Below the pieces are notes generated by a model. That model was not told where the DNA came from, searched no databases, and saw nothing but the letters and a program-made list of their open reading frames with translations. The translations under genes and the position numbers were made by a program. From contig DEMH01000004.1 in NCBI GenBank assembly GCA_002354805.1, positions 230,966 to 294,965 of the forward strand: DNA of 64,000 bases, given 5' to 3'. Positions 7,981 through 17,356 of this stretch are shown piece by piece (position 1 is the first letter of the stretch; each line of letters starts with the position of its first letter). Origin of the DNA: Gammaproteobacteria bacterium UBA2675. GTDB lineage: Bacteria > Pseudomonadota > Gammaproteobacteria > Pseudomonadales > Pseudohongiellaceae.

Positions 7981-9804
7981 TTGGCGATCAACATCGTAGA
8001 CGTCGAAGAAGTCTTGGGGAATCTGCCGCGTCCTCTAACGCTTATTAGCTTGCAAGCTCTGAATCCAGCGCGTGAACCCTATAGGGCGATATTGCTGCAA
8101 CCATCAGGTATTGTTGAAGCCAATGATGTCAGGGTTGGCCATGCCGACGCTGCAGTTGGGCACAAGCTGTGTAGCGGATTTCTTTCCGCTGCCTCACAGA
8201 GTCATTCTGATTTGGCAGTAGCGCCTGAGTATTGCGTCCCTTGGTCTGTTGTACAAGAAATCGTTGACGGTGACCATCGTCCTCCACTGGGAGCTATCTG
8301 GGTGCTTGGATGTGAAAGCATCGCCCCTGCTGACTTCCAGGCGTTGGCTCAACAGTACGACGGCGTTGGTGATTGTGTGTTTCATTACGAACCACTCGAC
8401 GAGCGACAGGCGGCGCAACGGCGTTACATCGACCCGCTACTGTACGTATTCTGGACTCAAAACCAAGAAGGACAATCTGTATTGTTTCTTCTCGTACAAA
8501 TTAAGACCGTCGCCTGTCGAGATTACCGGGAGGTGGAGCAAACCTCACTTTGCCTGGGTACGACGGTGTATGCCTTCAACCGCGGTATCAACACCATAAG
8601 TCTCGTCTCGATTATTTGTTCCGATGCCTTTGACTTCACAGAGCATGTCGATGCGATTCACACCAATTGCCTTTTGATTCACATCCAGCTGAATCCGAAG
8701 CCGGCACATTCCGATTATGCGGCGTATCGCGCCCGGCTCTGCTCCGTTGGAACCAACAGCCACGTCGAACTGTTGTGTTTGAACTGGGCCAAGAACATCA
8801 AAGAGGTAAAGGAAAGAGGCGGATACGCTGACTGGAAGAATGTCGCCGGTTCGGCTTGGTATGCACCCCCCGCAAAATTCAACGCTGACGACGATGAGCT
8901 CATCGATTCATTGCACCGCGGCGGCATTTACTATTGCTTACTGGCCCAACGATGGCACTCGTTTTTTCTGAACTACGAAGGTCAGATTATTCTATTGCAA
9001 AAACAAAAGCTATTTTTTCCTGGCCCGCAAGCTTTGGCCCCGAGGAATTTTGTCACGGTGGAAGAACGTTGGTCTTGGAATACAGACAGCGACAGTTGGG
9101 AGTCTGGTGCCGTCGCCAACGACGGGTTCTCCGATGCCTTGGCAGCATACTATGCGATTGCCGAACACTTACAGTTGGCCTCACAGGCTAGCCCGCTTGC
9201 GGTCGAACGCGCCATCGAATTGCTATTAGGGCCTCGCGGAAAGCCTGCAACTTGGTACGCAGTCAAAGAGCTCGAAGCTGTCCATTTGGACAAGGATGAG
9301 GAGTCAATACGCCGAGTGACGGTTCACCAAGACGCTGACCTCACTCGGCCGGGATCCTGTTACCGTCTACACAGATTGCAACGCGCACACGATGCGATTG
9401 GACTCGCCCAAACCGCAGTTCCGTGGCCACCCCCCGTGCGAGATTTGGCGAACGGTTTTAAGTTCTCATGGAGTCATAATTCCCCACATCACAATGTCAA
9501 TCCAGAAACTGGAGGGGGTGGGCCTGCAACACTCGTTTTCCTTTCGGATCAGGCTAACGATATTCTAATAGACAGCACGCACCAGAAGCTTAGGCAAGCC
9601 TTGGTCACGCATGCGTCCCGTACCGCCATTGTGGCTGGTAAGAGTGTAGAAGAATTGAACGACACCATCGTGCGCGCTCAAGACAGGCTTTGCGTCGTCT
9701 TCCGACGCGACAACAGGTTTGGCGTACGTGGCCCTGAGGGCACGAATCTCATCGACGTTCCTGCTAGCGCGTCGCCGGTGGACTTCTCGGAGGACAGATC
9801 ATGA
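7981..9804 (+). CDS. Nitrilase-like protein, candidate defence effector
   Basis: A 607-residue protein beginning with TTG behind a strong AGGAGG ribosome site (7971-7976). The first ~300 residues match the carbon-nitrogen hydrolase (nitrilase) pattern: Glu83 in LAVAPEY, Lys175 in LVQIKT and Cys213 in SIICSDAFDF, with family-like spacing for the Glu-Lys-Cys triad. The second half (about 320-607) is unrecognised. The last bases overlap the next gene as ATGA, so translation is coupled to an SMC-like ATPase. Nitrilase domains are known in DRT type 1 defence reverse transcriptases, and the surrounding island is defensive, so a role as effector or metabolite-modifying enzyme is inferred. No substrate can be named. 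Confidence 0.7.
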   Translation: MAINIVDVEEVLGNLPRPLTLISLQALNPAREPYRAILLQPSGIVEANDVRVGHADAAVGHKLCSGFLSAASQSHSDLAVAPEYCVPWSVVQEIVDGDHRPPLGAIWVLGCESIAPADFQALAQQYDGVGDCVFHYEPLDERQAAQRRYIDPLLYVFWTQNQEGQSVLFLLVQIKTVACRDYREVEQTSLCLGTTVYAFNRGINTISLVSIICSDAFDFTEHVDAIHTNCLLIHIQLNPKPAHSDYAAYRARLCSVGTNSHVELLCLNWAKNIKEVKERGGYADWKNVAGSAWYAPPAKFNADDDELIDSLHRGGIYYCLLAQRWHSFFLNYEGQIILLQKQKLFFPGPQALAPRNFVTVEERWSWNTDSDSWESGAVANDGFSDALAAYYAIAEHLQLASQASPLAVERAIELLLGPRGKPATWYAVKELEAVHLDKDEESIRRVTVHQDADLTRPGSCYRLHRLQRAHDAIGLAQTAVPWPPPVRDLANGFKFSWSHNSPHHNVNPETGGGGPATLVFLSDQANDILIDSTHQKLRQALVTHASRTAIVAGKSVEELNDTIVRAQDRLCVVFRRDNRFGVRGPEGTNLIDVPASASPVDFSEDRS

Positions 9805-12800
9805 TCAATACGCAACGCGTTGAAGCCCTGCTCAAGGAACGCTATCCTGAACTTGAGCGTGTTGGTCAGGGCGTATATCGAGGTGTTGATCGTTACGGCG
9901 AGCGGGATTACGCTATTCGATACTTCGATCTTAATGATCAGGTGACAACGACTGCTGAATCGTTGAAAAGCTATCAAGAAGAAGTCATCGCGCCAAAGTA
10001 TTTCTCGACTGACACATCTACCGATTTACGCTGGAGCCACTACCTGTACTTTGTCACTAGCGAAGCACAGTCGCTCGGGGTAGATTTCAGTCAGATAAAA
10101 GCCAAGATAGAGGCTGACCGGGAGTACGCCCGCAAGCAAGTTATTCGGGAAGAAGAGATAGATAGTTTTCTGTCAGTTAAACAAGCACAGAAACTACCGG
10201 GATCTCTACCGGTCGACCTTGAGACGGCATGGTTCGATACCCTCATGCAGCATCGTCTAGCATTTGTTTTGGATATGGATCTCACGGTCCCCGAGGTAGT
10301 GAGGCGAATTGTTGCTGGAACAACAGATGGAGCGTCTCGGAAAAATTCATCTGTATCCCTGCTTGACTCGGAACGGGCGGCAGCAAACCACTTCATCGAA
10401 CATTTGACTATCAAAGGCTTCCGCACACATCCAGAGGAAAGGGATCACACGTTAGGTCGAGTTAATCTAATTGTCGGCAGCAATGGAGTTGGCAAGACCT
10501 CGCTCCTCGAGGCAATCGAGTTCGCATATTGTGGAACTAATCGTAGGCAAAGCCGCCTGCTCAATGGAACCTCAATCAGTTTGGTCTTAAAGGAATTCGG
10601 TGACAAGTTTTCTTCGACTACGAACGCTGCTCGTCTTCGAGCGCGTCACTCGAATTGGTACGCCAAAACTGACCTGAGGGTGCCCACCATCCAAGATAGC
10701 TTCGCTAAGTTTAACTTTCTCAACACTGATGCTGCAGTCGATCTAAGTGTGTCAGCTAGTTCAGAACAAATTGGATCGGACGTGACCCGTTTGGTGCTGG
10801 GTCCAGCAGCAGAGAATTTGGCAGATAGACTGCGTCGCGTCCTGAAGCAGCTAAAGGATGAGCTGAAGGATTTACGTCGTGATAGAAATAGTAATCAACA
10901 AATGAAGATGGCTGCACAGTCTCGCCTTGATGTCATTAAAGCTGCTCCGAAATTATCTGACGGCTTGTTCCTTGAGCTCCTTGAGGCGCTGAGAAGTAGT
11001 GGATGGAATGAGCTCCCAGACGAAAAAGGCAAGCTCGACCTATTGAGAGAGCGCCTGCAAGAAGCTAGCTCTGCTATCGCATTGATCCAACATTCTTCCA
11101 TTAATCTGCTTCATGAAGTGTCCGAATCCTCGCGGCAATTATTGATTAACCTGAACGAAGAAGCTAGCAAGGCTGAAGCCCTCGATCAACGAGCAAAAAG
11201 TGCTCGGCTGGCACAAGCAAACGCACAACGTGAAGCAAAGGTGGTGGCAGCGATAATTGAGGCCACTGAGGCCCTTTTCCCCTATGCGCGTTATAGTTTC
11301 CTGCAGCTTGTCAAACAGGCATCAGAGGGGCAGGATCGAGAGCGTGCCTGGAATGCTAGGTTGAGCTCGCTTGCAACCCGAAGCGACACCAAAATTATTC
11401 AACATCTTCTGGGGAAACCTATCGCTGACGCCTTAGATGTAATGAACACTGAGATTAGCAGACACCAGCGACGACTCGAAACGGCGCAAGCCTCACTTGA
11501 TGCTCTGGAAAGGACGCAGAGCCACATCACGGTACTGAGGCAGCGTCTCCTAGGAACGGCACGAGAGATATTGCAGCGGTCTGATAATCCTGACCATTGT
11601 CCGTTGTGTCGAACTGAGTTTGAGAAAGGCCAGCTGGTTGTAAGGGTAATGGCCGATGTTGAGGTAGGTACGTCCGAGCAAGCCAATTTGCTTCAGGCAG
11701 ATATTTTGACAGCCAGTGAAGCATTGGCGACTGCGCGGGCAGCTTTGGCAATTCTTAATCCATTACACACGTTTGCCGGAAAAAGTTCTCCATCTCAAAC
11801 GGTCGTTCAAGCACTTGAAAATATTGATCAAGAACGAGCCGAATTTGAAGTTTATCGACAGAAGCTGGCTGAAGTTCAAACAGAGTTACAGCGACTAGAG
11901 TCGGATGGCCTTTCCTCCCAAGACCTTTCCAACAAGTTACTGTCAGCAGGGTTACCTGAACTGCCCTCACTTGAGGAGTTGCAAAGGAATCAGTTGGAAC
12001 TCACAGAGACACTGGAAACACTGCGAAACGCTGAAAAGGCTGCCTTACAAGAGTTGGAATTCGTGAGACAGGAATGCGATGCGTTGGCAACTCGCCTGTC
12101 TGTCGAGGCACTCGGGGACACGGAGCATTTAGTAAAGTCAGTGAAAAAACTTGCCGCAGATGCTCGGGCTGCTGTAGGCGCGCGTCAGACTCTGGTGTCA
12201 ATCCTGACCTTTAGTCCCGAAGCAACCTCTGAACAACTCGCGCTCAACCTTGCCGATGTACGGATTTTACTCTCCCAAGTCGCGACCGCTATCGCTCAAG
12301 AAAGTGCTGATGATACGGCGTTTAAGGGAGAGGCCAGGGTTGTAGAAAGTCTCGACAAGAAAATTGGAGACGGCGATACGAAGATCATGCGTGCGCAGAA
12401 CGCAGAGCAAGTGCTAGCGACACTAGAAAATCAAAGCTCAGATGAGGAGTTGGTAAACCAGATCCTTGCAGAGAATGCAGAGGAGATTGCTCGGACCTTT
12501 TCTAATATCCACATGCCCAATGAGTTTGAAATTACAGTTGCCGACGGTAAGCTCGCCATAATACGAAGAAGCACTGAAGTCAAAGCGGAGCTCCATCATA
12601 TGAGCACAGGCCAGCGATCCGCGTATGCATTATCATTATTTCTGGCAATGAATGGGCGCCTCCGTTCGGCCCCACCATTGTTGCTGTTTGATGATCCGGT
12701 TGCTCATATCGATGACATAAACATGCTGTCGTTCCTTGATCACCTTCGTCAGCTTGCCATCGTTGGAACCAGGCAAATATTCTTTGCTACGGCAGACAAC

Positions 12801-12881
12801 AAGCTTGCTGGGCTTTTCCGCCACAAGTTTCGATTCCTGGGAAATGAATTCAAAGAGATACGTTTGTCGCGAAGCTCGTGA
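9801..12881 (+). CDS. SMC/Rad50-like AAA ATPase, candidate defence sensor
   Basis: A 1026-residue ATPase. About 200 residues of unrecognised N-terminal domain come first, then Walker A GSNGVGKTS (about residue 230), a long coiled coil broken near residue 600 by CPLC (a Rad50-type zinc hook motif), a second coiled coil, a signature MSTGQRSAYALSL and Walker B LLLFDDPVAHID (about residue 960). The layout is that of SbcC/RecN-type DNA-end proteins, as used in defence systems such as Lamassu and Wadjet. It overlaps the nitrilase-like gene by 4 bases and probably forms one two-gene unit with it. The extra N-terminal domain is unusual and may bind the partner. Confidence 0.75.
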   Translation: MINTQRVEALLKERYPELERVGQGVYRGVDRYGERDYAIRYFDLNDQVTTTAESLKSYQEEVIAPKYFSTDTSTDLRWSHYLYFVTSEAQSLGVDFSQIKAKIEADREYARKQVIREEEIDSFLSVKQAQKLPGSLPVDLETAWFDTLMQHRLAFVLDMDLTVPEVVRRIVAGTTDGASRKNSSVSLLDSERAAANHFIEHLTIKGFRTHPEERDHTLGRVNLIVGSNGVGKTSLLEAIEFAYCGTNRRQSRLLNGTSISLVLKEFGDKFSSTTNAARLRARHSNWYAKTDLRVPTIQDSFAKFNFLNTDAAVDLSVSASSEQIGSDVTRLVLGPAAENLADRLRRVLKQLKDELKDLRRDRNSNQQMKMAAQSRLDVIKAAPKLSDGLFLELLEALRSSGWNELPDEKGKLDLLRERLQEASSAIALIQHSSINLLHEVSESSRQLLINLNEEASKAEALDQRAKSARLAQANAQREAKVVAAIIEATEALFPYARYSFLQLVKQASEGQDRERAWNARLSSLATRSDTKIIQHLLGKPIADALDVMNTEISRHQRRLETAQASLDALERTQSHITVLRQRLLGTAREILQRSDNPDHCPLCRTEFEKGQLVVRVMADVEVGTSEQANLLQADILTASEALATARAALAILNPLHTFAGKSSPSQTVVQALENIDQERAEFEVYRQKLAEVQTELQRLESDGLSSQDLSNKLLSAGLPELPSLEELQRNQLELTETLETLRNAEKAALQELEFVRQECDALATRLSVEALGDTEHLVKSVKKLAADARAAVGARQTLVSILTFSPEATSEQLALNLADVRILLSQVATAIAQESADDTAFKGEARVVESLDKKIGDGDTKIMRAQNAEQVLATLENQSSDEELVNQILAENAEEIARTFSNIHMPNEFEITVADGKLAIIRRSTEVKAELHHMSTGQRSAYALSLFLAMNGRLRSAPPLLLFDDPVAHIDDINMLSFLDHLRQLAIVGTRQIFFATADNKLAGLFRHKFRFLGNEFKEIRLSRSS

Positions 12882-12989
12882 GATAGTAATCCGTGGAAGT
12901 TGATGATCGTAGAGATATGTGTGGGCATAGACCTCGAACAGCCACACCTTATGAGCTAATATAGCGTAAATCAATTTTGGGAATCACAC

Positions 12990-13991
12990 ATGGCCAGCGC
13001 CGACCAACTAAAAGCCCTGCTTAAATCGCACCTCGAAGGTGACGATCAGCGCTTCTATTCCGTTGCCATGCAGTTGGCGGCGCATGAAGCCAAGCTGGGT
13101 CATGGCAAGCTGGCCGAAGAACTGCGTGCGTTGGTGGATCAGGCCAAGGCTCGCCGTGGGCTGTCTGCGCCGGAAGGTGACAAGGCTGTGCCTATCAGCC
13201 GCCCGCGTGGTGAACTGGCTGGCCTGCTCACGGTTACTTACCCTAAATCCCGCCTGGGCGATATGGTGCTGGATGACGAGCTGGCGAGTCAGCTTGAGCG
13301 CATCATCCGCGAGCAGCGGCAGGCGCCCTTGCTGCTGTCCAATGGCCTGCAGCCGCGCCGCAAACTGTTGTTGATGGGCCCGCCCGGTACCGGTAAGACC
13401 ATGACAGCCTCCGTGCTGGCAGGCGAGCTGGGTTTGCCACTGTTCCAGGTACGTCTGGATGGTCTGATTACCAAATATATGGGTGAGACGGCAGCCAAAT
13501 TGCGTCAGGTATTTGAAGCCACCGACCGCACGCGCGGCGTTTACTTCTTCGATGAGTTTGACGCCATTGGCTCTCAGCGTGGTCTGGCCAACGATGTAGG
13601 CGAAATCCGCCGCATTCTCAATAGCTTCCTGCAGATGATCGAGCAGGACGCGTCCCACAGCCTGATTCTGGCTGCCACCAACCACCCTGAAATCCTCGAC
13701 CACGCCCTGTTCCGGCGCTTTGACGACATGCTGCATTACCAATTGCCTGATGAAGTGCATATTGCCAGTCTTCTGAAATCGCGTCTGTCCAGGAAAGCTG
13801 TTAAAGGTGTTTCCTGGAAACGACTAGCCAGGCACGCCTTGGGCCTGAGCTACGCGGAAATCACTCGCGCTGCCGACGAGGCTTTGAAGGCTAGCCTGAT
13901 AGAGCAGCGGGATCAGGTCACCGAGCCTGACATTCGTGGGATGCTGGAAGAGCGGCAGTTGGCTTCCAGCAGGCTCAAGGGAAGTATCTGA
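12990..13991 (+). CDS. ietA: AAA+ ATPase of IetAS-type defence pair
   Basis: A 333-residue FtsH/spastin-like AAA+ ATPase: a helical N-terminal domain, Walker A GPPGTGKTM (about residue 130), Walker B VYFFDEFDAIG (about 185), sensor region AATNHPEILDHALFRRFD with arginine finger, and a small C-terminal lid. It is followed after 23 bases by a subtilisin-like protease. AAA ATPase plus S8 protease is the composition of the experimentally reported IetAS anti-phage system. ATP hydrolysis by IetA probably controls or feeds the protease. The name rests on gene pairing and domain types, not on a database match. Confidence 0.8.
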   Translation: MASADQLKALLKSHLEGDDQRFYSVAMQLAAHEAKLGHGKLAEELRALVDQAKARRGLSAPEGDKAVPISRPRGELAGLLTVTYPKSRLGDMVLDDELASQLERIIREQRQAPLLLSNGLQPRRKLLLMGPPGTGKTMTASVLAGELGLPLFQVRLDGLITKYMGETAAKLRQVFEATDRTRGVYFFDEFDAIGSQRGLANDVGEIRRILNSFLQMIEQDASHSLILAATNHPEILDHALFRRFDDMLHYQLPDEVHIASLLKSRLSRKAVKGVSWKRLARHALGLSYAEITRAADEALKASLIEQRDQVTEPDIRGMLEERQLASSRLKGSI

Positions 13992-14014
13992 TCGAGTAGG
14001 GGACAGGGTGTCGC

Positions 14015-16519
14015 ATGGCGAATCAGGACGAACAGAAAAAGCCGCATTTCATACTTAAAAATCGAGCTGAATCAGAGCCGTTTGCGAAGCCACCCCGCAA
14101 AATTGAAGGCAAGGGCATTCCGAGTCGGGATCGGTATGAGCATGGCGCCAGATTGGCGCAGCAGGTACAGACTCTAAAGCCTCTGTTTCACGATGCACGC
14201 ATGATGCAAGAGGCTGCCGGCCTTGATCAAGGTTTCGGTCTGCAAATCGAGTTTGAAAGCTTCCCCGATATTGAGCTGGCATTTGAATCCCTTGCGCGGG
14301 AGCGCGCTGGGGTAGAACTCCTCAATGTTCGCCATGAAGGACAACAGACCTGTGCCATTGTGTTTGTTCCTGACGGTAAACTCAATGTGCTGGAAAGGTT
14401 AATTCAGTCCTATCTCGATGAATCCAAAGATACAAAATCAGGCCCAAGCAATGCCAGGCTGCTTAATGCCATAGCTGAGGTCCGTGCTGCGACGCTGACG
14501 GCACTTTGGACCGATACCCCCGATGCCTTGCCAACAGGCGATGATGAATTGCTTTGGTGGGAGGTGTGGTTACCTGTCCGTGGCGATAGGGACGCAGTCA
14601 CGAGAACTTTTCGGCAACTGGCAGAAGGCATGGAATTCAGGATCGCGCCGGGAGAGCTGCAATTTCCGGAGCGTACGGTGCTGCTGGTTCAAGGTACTGT
14701 CGCACGAATGAAGCGGTCCATGATGGTGCTCAATACAATTGCCGAGTTGCGGCGCGCCAAAGAGACGGCGGGGTTCTTTGATGAACTGCCTCCGAGCGAG
14801 CAACCCGAGTGGCTGGATGAATTACTCGCCAGAACCACGATGCCTGCCGAGGATGCTGATGTTCCCCATGTGTGCTTGTTCGACACGGGCGTCAATCGCG
14901 GTCATCCGCTGCTTTCGCCAGCGTTGAGAGCGGATGATTTGCATAGTGTGGAGCCAGGTTGGGGTGTGAATGACAGTCATGGTCATGGCACTGCGATGGC
15001 TGGGTTGGCGCTGGCAGGTAATTTGACCGATGCACTTTCCAGTGATGAAACTGTGTTGATCACGCACCGTCTGGAGTCGGTCAAATTGTTGCCTGATAAC
15101 CACGCCAATGGCGGTGATGCTCGCCACCATGGTTATCTGACGACTGAAGCGGTTGCTCGTCCCGAAGTCACTGACCCAGAACGAAGGCGTGTGTTCAGTA
15201 TGTCCGTGACTGCGCGGGATAACCGGGATCGTGGACGACCGTCAGCGTGGTCCGCTGCCATTGATCGCTTGGCGTCCGACGCTGAGGGGCAATCCGAAAC
15301 CCCAAGATTATTCGTGTTGTCGGCGGGCAATATAGAAGACCCTAATGCATGGGCTGAATATCCTGCCAGCAATTCTAGAGACAGCATTCATGATCCGGCC
15401 CAGGCATGGAATGCGCTGACAGTGGGTGCTGCAACTGAGCTGGTGAACATCACCGAAACAGACGCTACGGCCTACAAGCCGATTGCCCCGGCGGGTGGTT
15501 TGAGTCCCTTCAGTACGACCTCGCAGACCTGGCAACCGCAATGGCCGTTGAAACCAGATGTCGTTTTTGAGGGTGGAAATGCGGCGCATGATTCGCTGAG
15601 TGCGGTTTGGATGTCCAGTCTTAGTCTGCTGACCACTAACGCTGACCTGACCGATCGCTTGTTTACTACGACAAATGCCACCAGTGCGGCGACTGCCTTA
15701 GCTGCACGAATGGCTGCACAGTTGATGGCTGAGTATCCGAGTCTGTGGCCTGAGTCTGTTCGGGCGCTGATGGTACATTCCGCCCGATGGACAGAGGCGA
15801 TGTGCAATACATTCTTACCAGCAAAAGGAAAACCATCGAAAGGTGATATTGCGGATCTGATTCGTCACTGCGGGTTCGGTATTCCCGACTTGGACAGGGC
15901 AATGTGGAGTATGGACAATTCCTTGACACTGGTCTGCGAAGATCGTCTCTATCCTTTCCAGAGGCGCCCCGGCAAAGATGCCTCGTTACGTGACATGAAT
16001 CTACACCGCCTGCCGTGGCCTCTCGACGAGCTGGAAGCTCTCGGCGAAACACCGGTCGAGATGCGAGTTACCTTGTCGTATTTCATTGAACCAAACCCGT
16101 CCGCTCGGGGCGTCACCTCACGCTACCGCTACGAATCACACGGCCTGCGGTTTGATGTCAGAAGGGCACATGAGTCAGAGCAGGATTTCCGAAATCGCAT
16201 CAATGCGGCAGCTCGGGACGAAGAAGAGAAAACCAAAACTGACGGTAGGGATGCCAACTGGTTGTTAGGCACAAATAACCGTCATCGTGGATCACTTCAC
16301 TCTGACGTTTGGCATGGCACTGCTGCAGATCTTGCTAGCCGTGGCGTGATCGGCATTTATCCGGCTGTAGGGTGGTGGAAGACCCGGCATGCTCTGGAGC
16401 GATATAACCAGGCAGCACGGTATTCGCTCATAGTTTCCATTCATGCGCCGGAAGTTGACGTGAATTTGTATTCGGCTGTGGCGGCGAAAGTTGCGATGCC
16501 GGTGGCGATTCAGGTTTAA
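14015..16519 (+). CDS. ietS: Subtilisin-like (S8) protease of IetAS-type defence pair
   Basis: An 834-residue serine protease without a signal peptide, so cytoplasmic. The triad is visible: Asp290 in CLFDTGVN, His324 in SHGHGTAMAG and Ser557 in TNATSAATA (the usual GTS is ATS here). About 270 residues precede the catalytic domain and about 240 follow. It lies 23 bases behind the AAA ATPase gene, with GGGGACAGGG before the ATG. Together they match the IetAS defence architecture, where infection is thought to trigger proteolysis. Its stop is 4 bases before the next start, so the DUF1828-type gene may be co-transcribed. Confidence 0.8.
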   Translation: MANQDEQKKPHFILKNRAESEPFAKPPRKIEGKGIPSRDRYEHGARLAQQVQTLKPLFHDARMMQEAAGLDQGFGLQIEFESFPDIELAFESLARERAGVELLNVRHEGQQTCAIVFVPDGKLNVLERLIQSYLDESKDTKSGPSNARLLNAIAEVRAATLTALWTDTPDALPTGDDELLWWEVWLPVRGDRDAVTRTFRQLAEGMEFRIAPGELQFPERTVLLVQGTVARMKRSMMVLNTIAELRRAKETAGFFDELPPSEQPEWLDELLARTTMPAEDADVPHVCLFDTGVNRGHPLLSPALRADDLHSVEPGWGVNDSHGHGTAMAGLALAGNLTDALSSDETVLITHRLESVKLLPDNHANGGDARHHGYLTTEAVARPEVTDPERRRVFSMSVTARDNRDRGRPSAWSAAIDRLASDAEGQSETPRLFVLSAGNIEDPNAWAEYPASNSRDSIHDPAQAWNALTVGAATELVNITETDATAYKPIAPAGGLSPFSTTSQTWQPQWPLKPDVVFEGGNAAHDSLSAVWMSSLSLLTTNADLTDRLFTTTNATSAATALAARMAAQLMAEYPSLWPESVRALMVHSARWTEAMCNTFLPAKGKPSKGDIADLIRHCGFGIPDLDRAMWSMDNSLTLVCEDRLYPFQRRPGKDASLRDMNLHRLPWPLDELEALGETPVEMRVTLSYFIEPNPSARGVTSRYRYESHGLRFDVRRAHESEQDFRNRINAAARDEEEKTKTDGRDANWLLGTNNRHRGSLHSDVWHGTAADLASRGVIGIYPAVGWWKTRHALERYNQAARYSLIVSIHAPEVDVNLYSAVAAKVAMPVAIQV

Positions 16520-16523
16520 AGAT

Positions 16524-17306
16524 ATGATTGAGCACTTGAACGAACAAACATTATGTGAGCAATTCTGCACCCAGGTCCGGCTGCATCACCGCGGAAATGG
16601 TCTGGTGATGCTGGAGACACCTTTCACTTACCCGGACGGCGACCAGTATCCGATTTACCTCACGGATACTGCTACCGGCGGGCTGCGTGTCAGTGACGGT
16701 GGTCATACCCTGATGCACTTGAGCTATGAAAATGACGTTGATAAGTTCTTTGAAGGCTCAAGGGCCCAGCTGTGGAGTCAGGTTACGGCAGAGCAGGGTG
16801 TCTCCTACGACGAGAGTAGCGGCCAGTTCTGGCTGGAGTGTGCACCTGCCGAGCTGGCAGTAAGCTCATTCAGGTTGGGTCAGGCTATTACCCGCATTTA
16901 TGATCTGACTTTCCTGAACCGTTCTCGGGTGGCGAGCACGTTCTACGACGACTTGCAGGAACAGATTCTGTCGCTGGTCTCTGCAGAAAAAGTGCACAAG
17001 GATTTTTCTGTGCCCGGCATTCCCGGCGCGGAAAACTACCCGGTGGACTTCTGCCTGGATGGGCGTAACGATCTGCCGGTTTTTGTGTTTGGCATCCCCA
17101 ATCGCGATAAGGCGCGCCTGGCCACGATCTTTCTGCAGTACTTCCACCAGCATCACGTTGATTTTGACTCCTTGCTGATCTTTGCGGATCAACAGGATAT
17201 TCCCCGTGCTGATCTGGCTCGATTGTCGAATGTGGGCGGTGAGATGATCGCGTCATTGAACGCGGAGGATGACTTCCGGCGTAAGCTGCTTCGCAAAGTG
17301 GCTTGA
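16524..17306 (+). CDS. DUF1828/DUF1829-type protein
   Basis: 260 residues. The N-terminal half has the DUF1828 pattern I recognise: a start like LCEQFCTQV, then ETPFTYPDGDQYPIYL and LRVSDGGHTLMHL. The C-terminal half (about 130-260) fits DUF1829. I chose the ATG at 16524, four bases after the protease stop; a longer frame from 16491 would run inside that gene. The molecular function is unknown. Such proteins occur in mobile and phage-related loci, so a defence or regulatory role is possible here from context only. Confidence 0.65.
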   Translation: MIEHLNEQTLCEQFCTQVRLHHRGNGLVMLETPFTYPDGDQYPIYLTDTATGGLRVSDGGHTLMHLSYENDVDKFFEGSRAQLWSQVTAEQGVSYDESSGQFWLECAPAELAVSSFRLGQAITRIYDLTFLNRSRVASTFYDDLQEQILSLVSAEKVHKDFSVPGIPGAENYPVDFCLDGRNDLPVFVFGIPNRDKARLATIFLQYFHQHHVDFDSLLIFADQQDIPRADLARLSNVGGEMIASLNAEDDFRRKLLRKVA

Positions 17307-17356
17307 GTTGGCTAGCCGCTCATCGCTCGAATTTTTCCAATAAGGCTTAAATCACC

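Noticed and set aside
13008..13760. 250-codon minus-strand open frame inside ietA
   Set aside because: Antisense shadow of a clear AAA ATPase gene; Gln/His-rich composition and no domain.
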